Below are positions 53,845-62,983 of a DNA stretch of 64,000 nt, piece by piece. The translations under genes were made by a program, and so were the position numbers. Positions within the stretch are counted from its first letter, which is position 1, and the number at the start of each line of letters is the position of its first letter. The notes under the pieces are model-generated. The model saw only the letters and a program-made list of their open reading frames with translations, made no database searches and was not told the DNA's origin. Source of the stretch: Psychrobacter cibarius (lineage in GTDB: Bacteria; Pseudomonadota; Gammaproteobacteria; Pseudomonadales; Moraxellaceae); contig CP131612.1 of NCBI GenBank assembly GCA_030686115.1, positions 3,348,001 through 3,412,000 on the forward strand, in the 5' to 3' direction.

Positions 53845-54810
53845 TTACGAACTCTGCTCTTCTAAAGCTTGCTTCAGTGTTGGCTGTTTAAAATCATAAC
53901 CTGCGTCCTGTAATGCTTGCGGCACTACTTTTTGACCATCAATTAATAGAGTCGACATCTCACCAAATATCAGCTTAAGCAGAAAATTGGGTAAAGTAAA
54001 AAAGGTGGGACGGTGTAGCCATGCTCCAAGCGTTTTGGTAAAAGTATGATTGGTCACTGGATTAGGCGCAGTGAGGTTATACACCAGCACTGGCGTATCA
54101 TTGATAGTTTCTAACGAGTGATCATCGGTAGTCTGAGTGTCCGCATAATTAGCAAGATGCTTTTCAATGATGAATATCACTGCCCCAACCCAGTCTTCAC
54201 GACTGATCCAGCTCATGATTTGCTTACCATCACCCAACTGTCCACCGACGCCCATTTTAAATGGGGTTAATAACTTACCGAGCATCCCGCCATCAGGATG
54301 GATAACCACGCCCGTACGCACGATAGCCACAGGCACGCCATGTTCAGTGGCTTTGAGCGCTAACTGCTCCCATTCATGACATAATTGATGGGCAAAATCA
54401 GTTTCAAAATCACTGCTTTCGGTAAGAGGTTTATCGCCTTGTGCGCCATACCAGCCAATCGCAGAGCCGCTGACCATTAGCTTGGGCTTAATACTGGTGC
54501 GCTCAATAAATACCAATAAGGATTCGGTAGGCTTGATACGGCTGGCGAGCAACTGCTCCTTGCGCGCATCGCTCCAGCGCGAGTCAGCAATGCCTGCGCC
54601 TGCTAGATTTAAGATAACATCAAAGCTTTTATCCGAACTCGCTAGCTCATCGTAGGTCATCATGCTGATCGCTTCAGGATGCGTTTGGCTGCTATCGCGT
54701 GTTAGCCATGTAATATGTAAGTCCTTATCCTGCGTACGATAACGTTTGATAAGCTCGTCACTAAAAGCACTGCCTAAAAAGCCTGAGCCACCACTGATTA
54801 AAATATTCAT
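53845..54810 (-). CDS. TIGR01777-family NAD-dependent epimerase-like protein
   Basis: 321 residues. Rossmann motif ISGGSGFLGSAF at the N-terminus, DVILNLAGAGIADSRWS, and SGSAIGWYGAQGDKPLTE with the C-terminal DUF1731-like segment (MSTLLIDGQKVVPQALQDAGYDFKQPTLKQAL). This is the YfcH group of short-chain dehydrogenase-like proteins; substrate unknown. GGGAGTAGGAC ribosome site. It is 24 bp from the small membrane protein gene upstream, so possibly one transcript. Confidence 0.85.
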   Translation of the reverse strand: MNILISGGSGFLGSAFSDELIKRYRTQDKDLHITWLTRDSSQTHPEAISMMTYDELASSDKSFDVILNLAGAGIADSRWSDARKEQLLASRIKPTESLLVFIERTSIKPKLMVSGSAIGWYGAQGDKPLTESSDFETDFAHQLCHEWEQLALKATEHGVPVAIVRTGVVIHPDGGMLGKLLTPFKMGVGGQLGDGKQIMSWISREDWVGAVIFIIEKHLANYADTQTTDDHSLETINDTPVLVYNLTAPNPVTNHTFTKTLGAWLHRPTFFTLPNFLLKLIFGEMSTLLIDGQKVVPQALQDAGYDFKQPTLKQALEEQSS

Positions 54811-54833
54811 GTCCTACTCCCTATATTTTTCGC

Positions 54834-55334
54834 TTATCGTTTAGTAAAACTTAATCCGTTATAGTTATCGTCTACTTTTTTAGTACTAACATCAAAATGA
54901 CTTTTACATACTTTTGGTAAAGCAATGCGGCTGGCAATCGCTGAATTGATTGCGCCAAACAATCCTATAGCAATCATAAAGGCCAGTAGCACGCCAACCT
55001 CTATCCATGAGTTGATGCCTAAATATAGGATGATTGCACCCATATAACCTGCCGACGTTATAAACCCCACTAAAAATGTCGTGCTTAGACTCTTATGATC
55101 ACCGCGCCATATATTCTTATAAGCGACGATAACACCCGTTAATAAAGCAGGAATAAAACCAAGCAGACCAACATAGAGTAATGGCTGGTAACCAATTTGG
55201 GCAAAATCCGCATTCCTAAAAACAAACAATAAAGCCAGCTCTGCAATCACTCCACCAACTAAGCTACCAAACCCTGCAAACAAAATAATCACTGATAGAT
55301 AAGGGTAAGCACTCATTTTATTGTTCATTTTCAT
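54834..55334 (-). CDS. Small inner-membrane protein, copy 2
   Basis: 166 residues, four hydrophobic segments: VIILFAGFGSLVGGVIAELALLFVF, LLYVGLLGFIPALLTGVIVAY, a third near residues 85-105 and a fourth near 110-140 ending SAIASRIALPK. A basic tail follows (CKSHFDVSTKKVDD). Paralogue of the protein at 53306. AGGAT ribosome site. It is in the 53-57 kb desaturase cluster and on the same strand; no known family. Confidence 0.6.
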   Translation of the reverse strand: MKMNNKMSAYPYLSVIILFAGFGSLVGGVIAELALLFVFRNADFAQIGYQPLLYVGLLGFIPALLTGVIVAYKNIWRGDHKSLSTTFLVGFITSAGYMGAIILYLGINSWIEVGVLLAFMIAIGLFGAINSAIASRIALPKVCKSHFDVSTKKVDDNYNGLSFTKR

Positions 55335-55451
55335 GATATTTATCCTATTAACCTTAGTCGTTAATTCAGTATAAATATGGTGTTGCCAAAGCCAATGAAA
55401 TTCATGTGGATAATTGGTGGATAAGTATCTTGATTTTGTTTTGCCTACTGA

Positions 55452-56405
55452 TTAAGCAAAACGCTTACGAATAGGACAGTCACTATCATTACTATTTTGA
55501 GATTTATTCTTTAATTGGTTCCAACGATGATTAATAAAATCTATGACGTTAACCATACTTGGCAATACATGTTCTTTGGTCAGATGTGGCGTTGCTGCAT
55601 CTAAACGCTTGGCAAGCTCAGGTAAATGATTGGATGGCACAGCAGGAAAGAGATGATGCTCTACGTGATAAAGCAAATTAAAGGTCAGCAAGTTGACCAA
55701 AGGATTGCGCTCAGTTCGGGCGATTGTCTCATCACAATCATGATGCACGCCCCACACCGCAATGATGCCAACACTGGCATTGGCCAACATCATGGTCAAT
55801 ATGTGATACATCAATACTTGCGCTAACATGGTCAGAGCAGGAACAGTTAAAGGAAATACGGTCAGTACGAAAGCAACCAAGACAACTAAACCAATCAAAG
55901 CAAACTCTAGCCACGCCAATTTTTGATTGCGACGGCTACTTAGACGCAGTCCTTGACGATAAATATCGAGTCGATAAGTTATCCCGCCGAGCAGCGCTTG
56001 CCACCATGAGCCTTTTGCTAGACTGCCCTCAATGTCACTATCGCCCAATGGATTGCGGTGATGTTCCATGTGGGTGGCTCGAATGCTGTGCAAACTGGTC
56101 ATTAATAATACGCTGAGCAATAATAATATGGCGGTGGTCGTGCGTTTACCTGTCCCTAAGCTATGATGATAGCCATCATGTGCTTGGCGAAATGCGGCAG
56201 CAAAGAATAAATAAGAAGCCCCGCATGCTAAGGCATACCAAGAGTGGCTAGCGAACCACCAAGACAACAACAAAAATGGATAAGGCAAAATGAGGTTATA
56301 AGCAATTTGACCGCGCGTTAACTGACGCAAGTCTTGCCACTCGACTGCAGCAATAGCCTTTTTAATGGCTGGCTCTTTATTAGCGTGTGTCTGATTGACT
56401 GTCAT
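55452..56405 (-). CDS. Fatty acid desaturase, copy 2
   Basis: 317 residues from the ATG at 56405. The open frame continues 42 codons upstream, but that stretch contains the operator-like palindrome at 56502-56521 and the copy-1 homology begins only after 56405, so the shorter start is used; GGA lies 8 bp upstream. His boxes HDGYHHSLG, HMEHHRNPLGD and YHVEHHLFPAVPSNHLP. Clear paralogue of copy 1 with ~20 extra residues after the third box. Likely acts on membrane lipids in cold adaptation; inferred. Confidence 0.88.
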   Translation of the reverse strand: MTVNQTHANKEPAIKKAIAAVEWQDLRQLTRGQIAYNLILPYPFLLLSWWFASHSWYALACGASYLFFAAAFRQAHDGYHHSLGTGKRTTTAILLLLSVLLMTSLHSIRATHMEHHRNPLGDSDIEGSLAKGSWWQALLGGITYRLDIYRQGLRLSSRRNQKLAWLEFALIGLVVLVAFVLTVFPLTVPALTMLAQVLMYHILTMMLANASVGIIAVWGVHHDCDETIARTERNPLVNLLTFNLLYHVEHHLFPAVPSNHLPELAKRLDAATPHLTKEHVLPSMVNVIDFINHRWNQLKNKSQNSNDSDCPIRKRFA

Positions 56406-56501
56406 TTTACACATCCATTTGTTATTACTATTTTTTGTTGCTGCTATTTTATAGAAACTTATCTCACTTAAACTTAGCTGGCTTTTATATTTATTACATA
56501 T

Positions 56502-56521
56502 ATTTCTGTCAAAACAGAAAT
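56502..56521. promoter_or_regulatory. Operator-like site 2, upstream of desaturase copy 2
   Basis: ATTTCTGTCAAAACAGAAAT, a perfect 8+8 palindrome around CAAA. It is 97 bp before the preferred start and is the most symmetrical of the three sites. Confidence 0.8.
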
Positions 56522-56561
56522 TATATTGCAAATTTTTTATTTTAAATTACACAGCTAACTA

Positions 56562-57080
56562 TTAACGTAAGACCTTTTTAATACTAGCGCCCAGTTTTAG
56601 GACTTTTTTGAGGATGCTTGTGGGCAGTTTAAGCATCTCAGATGACCATGTGGTTAGGGTACTAACGAATTCTTGGGTATCACGAATACGTGACTTTACC
56701 TCATTATTTTCATGTTCAAATTCAGGACTGTCCATCAATTCTTGTAAGAACTGTACTGTTGGCTCAAGCTCACGCTTTTGTCGTTCAACCACGATGATGC
56801 GTGCCAGCTCCCAAACATCAGTATTGGTCGTGAAGTGATCGCGACGATCACCCAATATAGAAACCTTCTGTACTAAGCCCCAATGCTGCAACTCTTTAAT
56901 ACTGTTTGAGACGTTAGAGCGAGCAACCCCAAGTGTTTCGGTGATTTCTTCAGCATTTAATGGCTTACCAATGATGAATAACAACGCATGAATCTGTGAC
57001 ATGGTGCGATTGACGCCCCACTGCGAGCCCATTTCACCCCAATGTAAGATAAATTTTTCGGTCACAGGATTTAGTTTCAT
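56562..57080 (-). CDS. GbsR/MarR-type transcriptional regulator
   Basis: 172 residues. Winged helix: VNRTMSQIHALLFIIGKPLNAEEITETLGVARSNVSNSIKELQHWGLVQKV followed by the wing GDRRDHFTTN; the C-terminal ~80 residues form helices likely to dimerise or sense a ligand. GbsR members control osmoprotectant or lipid genes. It is upstream of desaturase copy 2 on the same strand, and a copy of the shared operator lies 66 bp upstream of its own start, so autoregulation plus control of both desaturases is inferred. The ribosome site is weak. Confidence 0.82.
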   Translation of the reverse strand: MKLNPVTEKFILHWGEMGSQWGVNRTMSQIHALLFIIGKPLNAEEITETLGVARSNVSNSIKELQHWGLVQKVSILGDRRDHFTTNTDVWELARIIVVERQKRELEPTVQFLQELMDSPEFEHENNEVKSRIRDTQEFVSTLTTWSSEMLKLPTSILKKVLKLGASIKKVLR

Positions 57081-57145
57081 AATTAATATGTACTCTACTT
57101 TATAAGTTTTGATTATTTTATTTACTTATCTTGCGCTATTCTTTT

Positions 57146-57165
57146 ATTTCTGTCAATAGTGAAAT
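57146..57165. promoter_or_regulatory. Operator-like site 3, upstream of the GbsR-type regulator
   Basis: ATTTCTGTCAATAGTGAAAT, one base different from site 1. Confidence 0.75.
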
Positions 57166-57203
57166 CAATAGATAACACTCATCGCTTGTTTGACTGTCAT
57201 GCG

Positions 57204-57833
57204 CTAACGAATAACCAAACCCGTGGTTGCGTCACGAATTTGGCTCGGTAAAGTATAGCCTAGAGTGTTAGCCTTCAAGTAGCTGATTTGCTCGCCGAAA
57301 TATCCATAAGCATCAGTGAAAGTCATAGCAGGCGGTTGCCCTGATGGATTACAGCTTGTGGAAACCAATAGCCCAAATGGATTTTGAACGTCGACCAACT
57401 GTTGGCACAATTGACGAATCATAGGATGCGCAATAACTCTAACCGCCACTGTTTGATGCTGCCCTGTGATCCAAGGAGGGATAGTCTTTTCAAGTGTCTG
57501 AGGGATAGGCAGTAGCCATGTATGGGCTTGCTTACCTTGTAGCTCTATACTGTCAGTATCTGCCTGCCAACTCTTGATGATTTGTTGGCGCTGACCTTCT
57601 TCTAAAGGCTCTAGTAACGGCATTAAACGCTCAGCGCTGTCAGTAATGACGATCATACCTTTGGCTTGTGGACGCTGTTTAATAGATAAAATACGTTGAA
57701 CGGCTGCTTCGTCATAAGCGTCACAACCGATACCCCAAACGCTTTCGGTGGGATAAGCAAGTAGCTGTCCTTCTTTAAGCCACTTGGCAGCTTGAATGAC
57801 AGAGTCAGTATTAAAAGATGTGGATTTTTCCAT
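57204..57833 (-). CDS. tsaC: Threonylcarbamoyl-AMP synthase
   Basis: 209 residues, YrdC/Sua5 family without the C-terminal Sua5 domain. LLAYPTESVWGIGCDAYDEAAVQRILSIKQRP, GMIVITDS, TWLLPIP and STSCNPSGQPP are the nucleotide and substrate-binding parts. It makes the threonylcarbamoyl-AMP used in t6A37 tRNA modification. In Pseudomonas the orthologue neighbours dprA and the LysM gene, as here. Confidence 0.9.
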   Translation of the reverse strand: MEKSTSFNTDSVIQAAKWLKEGQLLAYPTESVWGIGCDAYDEAAVQRILSIKQRPQAKGMIVITDSAERLMPLLEPLEEGQRQQIIKSWQADTDSIELQGKQAHTWLLPIPQTLEKTIPPWITGQHQTVAVRVIAHPMIRQLCQQLVDVQNPFGLLVSTSCNPSGQPPAMTFTDAYGYFGEQISYLKANTLGYTLPSQIRDATTGLVIR

Positions 57834-57935
57834 GGCTTGAAGGCTTCAAAAAGGTAGAAATTTAAGCACTCATCATAACATAAGACTAAGAAAAATTAGG
57901 GCAGCGAAGTTTAAAGCGACCTTATTAGCAGCTAC

Positions 57936-58111
57936 CTAGGGCGCGTCATCAATTAGCACATTAGTACGTTTAGTGGTCTTAAAATGGCTAAATTTTGCTA
58001 AACATCGTCAGCAATTTTGTCAATATGTTCATATTAACGGCAATTTCTTCCTTGTTTATCTACAATTTTTCTCATTTTAAGCCTCATAATCTAATTGATG
58101 ACACGCCCTAG
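57936..58111. repeat. MITE-like element, copy 2 (176 bp)
   Basis: Terminal inverted repeats CTAGGGCGCGTCATCAATTAG and, on the other strand, CTAGGGCGTGTCATCAATTAG (20 of 21). No gene. Its reverse complement aligns along its length with the element at 36735. It fills most of the 344-bp gap between tsaC and dprA; nothing else is seen there. Confidence 0.85.
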
Positions 58112-58177
58112 ATTGTACTGTCGTCAATCACTTGAAAATAGATAAGTGAAAAGCCTAAAGCGATAGCAAGTACGATT

Positions 58178-59428
58178 TTAGACGCGCAAATACCGTCCGC
58201 CTTGCACGCTAATGACGCCTAATAATTCAAGCTCCATCAACTGTCCAATCAACTGCGGTGTAGCAAGTTTGGTAGCGATAATTAGCGCATCTAAATCCTG
58301 CCCGTGCCAATCAAGCTGCTCATACACAAGCGTTAAATGCTCTGGTACGACGATAGCGCTCCTAGGAGACTTTATATTAGATGGTATTGGTTGGCTCGCT
58401 GTAGCAAGAGCTGTTTCTACAGTATTCGAAGACTGAAGACTATGCGATGGCTTATGATTAGTACTGACTGTCTGTTTTGCTGGTCGATAGCTATTATTAT
58501 CATAATCCAACTGAGCATTGACGTCTTCTAGCACTTGCTGTGGATGATAAATTAAGGTCGCGCCTTCACGTATTAAGTGATGACAACCTTCAGCATTGCT
58601 ATTATCAATATGACTTGGAATGGCAAAAACTTGCTTACCCTGTTCCGAGGTTAAACGCGCGGTAATCAGCGAACCACTCTGAGTGGTCGCCTCCGTCACA
58701 ATCGTTGCTAAGCTCAATCCAGCGACCAAACGATTGCGCCGTGGAAACGTATGCTTATGTGGCATTGTATGCGGCAACAATTCACTAATAATACAGCCGC
58801 CTTGCTCAATTATTTGGGCAAACAATTTATCATGATGATTGGGATAATTGACCTCAATACCCGTACCCATTACCCCAATCGTTCGACCTTGATATTCAGC
58901 GTCTGCCTGTGCTAAAGCGCCTAGATGTGCTCGTTTATCGACACCCATGGCAAGACCGCTGGTGATGATATAACCAGCTTGCGCCAAATATTGTGCGATA
59001 TCAAAGGTGATTTTTTGGGCATGGGCAGTGGGTTTTCGGCTACCGACGATCGCAATTTGCGCTTGACGCAAACGCGATTTATTGCCTCGGTAAAATAATA
59101 AAGGCGGTGGGTCATAGATTTGCGAGAGCTGTGCAGGATAATCGGGCTGGTCGGCGAATAGCAGACCATAGCGCCCTTCGATGAGCGCTTGCTGAATCTT
59201 ATCGATACTGGCTTGCGTATGCTCTGGCTGTTCATGACGGGCAAGATGGCTATGATGAATACCCAATTGCCGCCAAGCATCTACTTTGGCGTACCAAGCA
59301 AGCTCTGCTGTGCCAAAAGAAGTAATGAGCTTATGATAAGCAGATAATGATGCATTCACCTCAGTCCACAGCGCCAGTACTGCGCGCTGCTCATCTGATA
59401 AAGAAGAAGTAACTGCCATCATAATCAT
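58178..59428 (-). CDS. dprA: DNA-processing protein DprA
   Basis: 416 residues. N-terminal SAM-like region, then the Rossmann-like DprA core: IVGSRKPTAHAQKITFDIAQYL, SGLAMGVDKRAHLGAL, GTGIEVNYPNHH, FPRRNRLVAGLSLATIVTEA and GSLITARLTSEQGKQVFAIPSH. A linker of ~50 polar residues precedes a C-terminal winged helix (LVYEQLDWHGQDLDALI ... VQGGRYLRV). DprA loads RecA on incoming single strands in natural transformation; it is intact although comM is broken in this genome. Confidence 0.95.
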   Translation of the reverse strand: MIMMAVTSSLSDEQRAVLALWTEVNASLSAYHKLITSFGTAELAWYAKVDAWRQLGIHHSHLARHEQPEHTQASIDKIQQALIEGRYGLLFADQPDYPAQLSQIYDPPPLLFYRGNKSRLRQAQIAIVGSRKPTAHAQKITFDIAQYLAQAGYIITSGLAMGVDKRAHLGALAQADAEYQGRTIGVMGTGIEVNYPNHHDKLFAQIIEQGGCIISELLPHTMPHKHTFPRRNRLVAGLSLATIVTEATTQSGSLITARLTSEQGKQVFAIPSHIDNSNAEGCHHLIREGATLIYHPQQVLEDVNAQLDYDNNSYRPAKQTVSTNHKPSHSLQSSNTVETALATASQPIPSNIKSPRSAIVVPEHLTLVYEQLDWHGQDLDALIIATKLATPQLIGQLMELELLGVISVQGGRYLRV

Positions 59429-59498
59429 CTAGCTCATATAGGCTAAGTTAGTATATCCCGTCCAAAAATAAGCATGTTCTCACTTATAGCGTACTCAT

Positions 59499-60596
59499 TT
59501 ATAGATATGGCGGTGGTAACAGCTGGTCGCCGACATTTAATGGTAGCTCTGAATCAAGCACATAAGCATAGCTAATATTATCGAAAGTATTGAATACCAT
59601 GACCATACCGCTTGGCTCATTTGGTAAGCGTACTGGCGTGTCATTGTCTTTGGTATCGCGGATCAAGGCCCCTTTTTGATAGACAGTCAATACATCACCA
59701 GGCTTAGCACCATGGGTACTACCTAAGTTGATAGCAACGACACTACCCTTCGCCGCTGAGCTGATTGAGTCCATGACTCGGACAATCATACCACCACGAC
59801 TGACCGTTGCAGGGGCTGGATAAAACACAGGTGGGATAGAGTTATTCAACTCAACGAATACGCGATCACCTTCACGTACTTCTTTGTCGTAACTGTCGGT
59901 GAGCTGCAAACTACTGACGCCGTTGGTTTCTGTCGAAGTAACCAAACCCGTCGCAACTTGCGTGACCTCTAAACCGATAACTTCTTGGGTTTTTGGCTCA
60001 ACATATAGCTCTCCTTCACGGTAAATACCATAACGCTGACCGACGATCAGTGGCACACCTTTGGCATACACTTTATCGCCACTGGCGGTAATTAAGTTGC
60101 CTTTTTTAGAGGCCAATATATAAGGCGTGGTATTAAAATCTTGTGGATTAACGATGACTGTCTTATCTAACCAGTGTTGAATAGCAGACCACGGAAGCGG
60201 TGGAATACTGTTGGCTGTTGAAGTGACTGAAACTGTGCTAGATACCACGTTACCCGTTAACTGCTTTTCGACTCCAGCACAACCTTCGCCAGTATCAACA
60301 CCAATTAAGGTTTTACCTTGAATCACACATAAGATAAGGATGTCGTTAGGATAAATAAGATTGGGGTTTTTGATTTGCTTATTGGTTGCCCAGATTTCTT
60401 TCCAGCGCCACGGACTGTCTAAATAACGTCCTGATATGTCCCACAACGTATCGCCTTTTTTGACGATATAGCGATTGGGCGCATCCGCTTTGATGGCTGG
60501 TGGTGGATTGTTAGCGTGGGCAGCACTCATTAGCATTGCACTACTAAATGTCGTGATTAACAGTGCTTTTGCTATCGTTTTTAAGCTCATCTTCAT
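59499..60596 (-). CDS. LysM-domain protein
   Basis: 365 residues from the ATG at 60596 (GTGGAT 8 bp upstream). Signal peptide to about SAAHAN, then one LysM repeat: RYIVKKGDTLWDISGRYLDSPWRWKEIW ... NPNLIYPNDIL, which binds peptidoglycan. The remaining ~250 residues form a strand-rich domain (YAKGVPLIVGQRYGIYREGELYV; GDVLTVYQKG). The gene next to dprA in Pseudomonas has the same layout. Periplasmic; exact role unknown. Confidence 0.87.
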   Translation of the reverse strand: MKMSLKTIAKALLITTFSSAMLMSAAHANNPPPAIKADAPNRYIVKKGDTLWDISGRYLDSPWRWKEIWATNKQIKNPNLIYPNDILILCVIQGKTLIGVDTGEGCAGVEKQLTGNVVSSTVSVTSTANSIPPLPWSAIQHWLDKTVIVNPQDFNTTPYILASKKGNLITASGDKVYAKGVPLIVGQRYGIYREGELYVEPKTQEVIGLEVTQVATGLVTSTETNGVSSLQLTDSYDKEVREGDRVFVELNNSIPPVFYPAPATVSRGGMIVRVMDSISSAAKGSVVAINLGSTHGAKPGDVLTVYQKGALIRDTKDNDTPVRLPNEPSGMVMVFNTFDNISYAYVLDSELPLNVGDQLLPPPYL

Positions 60597-60968
60597 TGTT
60601 ATATCCACAATATGTACCGCTGTTGTCGCCACAATTAGTACCATTTAGATCTATTACTTAACCTTAATCTTTGACTGTCATTAAAATAGTGACAAGCAAT
60701 GAGGGTCGTAAAAGGACTTAACTGTACGATTATCATGACGCTTATAGGGCAGCTGTTCAGTGTAATTGGCTGGTATGATTACTAAAAAAGCGTCTAGCAA
60801 AATGATGAGTCGCCGACGCTGTTTCTAATATTACAATTATATCTACCATAACACAATCATAAACACTTTATTACAATGGCGTAACTTTTATATGAATATT
60901 ATTTCTATAGTTCCTCATTGAAATTTATAGAGTTCCTCATGAAAATAAGTATTAAAATCCACTTTGAC
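60597..60968. other. Intergenic region between LysM gene and thrC
   Basis: About 370 bp with leader and promoter of the LysM gene on the minus strand. A short direct repeat GTTCCTCAT occurs at about 60910 and 60932, close to the thrC stop. No terminator or operator is evident. Confidence 0.35.
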
Positions 60969-62390
60969 TTATGCTGGATTTGGTATCACATGCTGACGGA
61001 TTTGTTCAGCCACCAGCTCAGCGCTGTTATCAAGCACCACCACATGTTGCGGTAAGCTCTCTAAGCCTTCGGTATGGGCTGGGCGTGCGATTTCTATTTG
61101 ACCTATCGCTTCGATTATCGTATCTGCAAATTTCACTGGCAGCGCGGTCTCAGCACAGACAATCACCTCACCTTCGCGCTGTAGCTCTTTGGCAACCTTG
61201 ATACCATCAGCGGTATGCGGATCAACCAACTCTCCATGCTGCTCATAAAGTGTTTTGATAGTGTCGAGACGGTCGGCATGAGTAGATTTACCCGCAGCAA
61301 AACCGTAGCGAGTGTTGACCGCCTCCATTAGGTCAGGCAAATCAAAACCTTGACCAGATTTCACCCCTTCAAATAACTCATGAACACGGGCGCTGTCTTT
61401 ATCTAATAAGAGATAAACAAAACGCTCAAAGTTAGAAGCCTTTGAGATATCCATCGATGGGCTTGAAGTGATATAAGTTTTATCAGTCGGACGCGGCTGA
61501 TAAGCACCTTGATTAAAGAAGTCGTTTAAAACGTCGTTTTCATTGGTCGCGACGATTAGACGATCAACTGGCAGCCCCATTTCACGTGCAATGTGACCGG
61601 CACAAATATTACCAAAGTTGCCTGATGGCACGCTAAAGCTAACCTTTTCATCGTTACTTGAAGTCACGGCAAAGTAAGCTTTAAAATAATAAACGATTTG
61701 CGCTAGGATACGACCCCAGTTAATAGAATTAACCGTACCTAGATTATAAGCCGCTTTAAACTTAGCATCCTGTTGTAGCGCTTTAACAATATCTTGGCAA
61801 TCATCAAACATGCCTTCGATGGCGATATTATGAATGTTTTTATCAGTCAAGCTATACATTTGCGCGCGCTGGAATTCACTCATTTTGCCATGCGGTGACA
61901 GCATAAAGACTTCGATATTTTCTTTACCACGTAGGGCATATTCTGCTGCACTGCCGGTATCGCCACTGGTCGCACCAATGATGGTAATACGTGCGTCTTT
62001 TCTTTTAAGCACATATTCAAAAGCATTACCCAAAAACTGCATGGCAACATCTTTAAACGCTAACGTCGGACCGTTTGATAGTCCTAAAATATATAAATTA
62101 TTGTCAAGCTTACGGACAGGAACAATCTTATCAGAGCCAAATATCTCAGCGGTATAAGTGCGCTTAATAATGTCTTGCAAATCAGCCACAGGAATATCAG
62201 TCGCAAAGCGCTGCATAATCGCCATCGCCAGCTGTGGATAGCTTAGCGTGCGCCACTCAGTAAGCGTCGCACTATCAATATTCGGATAGTGCTCAGGCAA
62301 CATCAAACCACCGTCTGGGGCAAGACCCATTAATAACACATCACTAAAATCCATCGGCGCTGTCTGACCACGGGTACTGATATATTTCAT
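60969..62390 (-). CDS. thrC: Threonine synthase
   Basis: 473 residues. It is of the long E. coli/yeast-like class: MKYISTRGQTAPMDFSDVLLMGLAPDGGLMLPE, then the PLP Lys in GPTLAFKDVAMQFLGN, SGDTGSAAEYALRG, and SGNFGNICAGHIAREMGLPV. It converts O-phosphohomoserine to threonine. AGGAT ribosome site. Same strand as the unknown gene upstream, 50 bp away; hom and thrB are not nearby. Confidence 0.95.
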   Translation of the reverse strand: MKYISTRGQTAPMDFSDVLLMGLAPDGGLMLPEHYPNIDSATLTEWRTLSYPQLAMAIMQRFATDIPVADLQDIIKRTYTAEIFGSDKIVPVRKLDNNLYILGLSNGPTLAFKDVAMQFLGNAFEYVLKRKDARITIIGATSGDTGSAAEYALRGKENIEVFMLSPHGKMSEFQRAQMYSLTDKNIHNIAIEGMFDDCQDIVKALQQDAKFKAAYNLGTVNSINWGRILAQIVYYFKAYFAVTSSNDEKVSFSVPSGNFGNICAGHIAREMGLPVDRLIVATNENDVLNDFFNQGAYQPRPTDKTYITSSPSMDISKASNFERFVYLLLDKDSARVHELFEGVKSGQGFDLPDLMEAVNTRYGFAAGKSTHADRLDTIKTLYEQHGELVDPHTADGIKVAKELQREGEVIVCAETALPVKFADTIIEAIGQIEIARPAHTEGLESLPQHVVVLDNSAELVAEQIRQHVIPNPA

Positions 62391-62440
62391 GGTTTATCCT
62401 ATATAAGCTTAGTTTTATGTGACTTCAGTCAGTATAAGTA

Positions 62441-62974
62441 TCAACTAATACAAAAATTCGTTGGAAAATTAATATCTACAAATTCATCTCGGTGTTGATA
62501 AGCTTCAGTAAAGTCCTTCATAAACTGACTGAACACCTTTTCAAAATTATCTTTAGCAAACGTTAATTCAGGTACAGTATCAAACCAATCTATAGCATCT
62601 GGATTTTGCTTTTCGATTGAACCTGTAAGCAGTCCAAAACGCTTCCATACCACTTTATCATCGATGATATATTGTTCAGTGGCAATGGTGGTACAAGACA
62701 AATCATTATCTTCAGGGCAGACTAATAATGGTACATAGCTAATATTACCGTCACCTAACTGCCCTAAATAGTACCAAACGATCTTAGTATCGGAATATAA
62801 ATCTAGGTTTAGACTCAGTCCTAGCTCTTCAACACCTAGGTTTCTGAACCGAGTATTCTTATTTATATACTCAGCAAGCCACTCATTAAATGCCACACCA
62901 TCAACTGTGAGTTCTGCATGAAACACTTCAAGGTTATATTCTTGCTGAATATTAATCATAGAAAGATTGTTCAT
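62441..62974 (-). CDS. Conserved-looking protein of unknown function
   Basis: 177 residues, acidic, no signal or membrane segment. Features: a YNLEVFHAELTVDGVAFNEWL beginning, SLNLDLYSDTKIVWYYLGQLGDGNISYVPLLVCPEDNDLSCTT with two Cys, and WKRFGLLTG. The style (strand-rich, GQLGDG ... VWKRFG) recalls immunity or ankyrin-free SMI1-like proteins, but nothing definite. It lies 10 bp after the rsmB stop and 51 bp before thrC. Confidence 0.55.
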   Translation of the reverse strand: MNNLSMINIQQEYNLEVFHAELTVDGVAFNEWLAEYINKNTRFRNLGVEELGLSLNLDLYSDTKIVWYYLGQLGDGNISYVPLLVCPEDNDLSCTTIATEQYIIDDKVVWKRFGLLTGSIEKQNPDAIDWFDTVPELTFAKDNFEKVFSQFMKDFTEAYQHRDEFVDINFPTNFCIS

Positions 62975-62983
62975 GCTATTACA

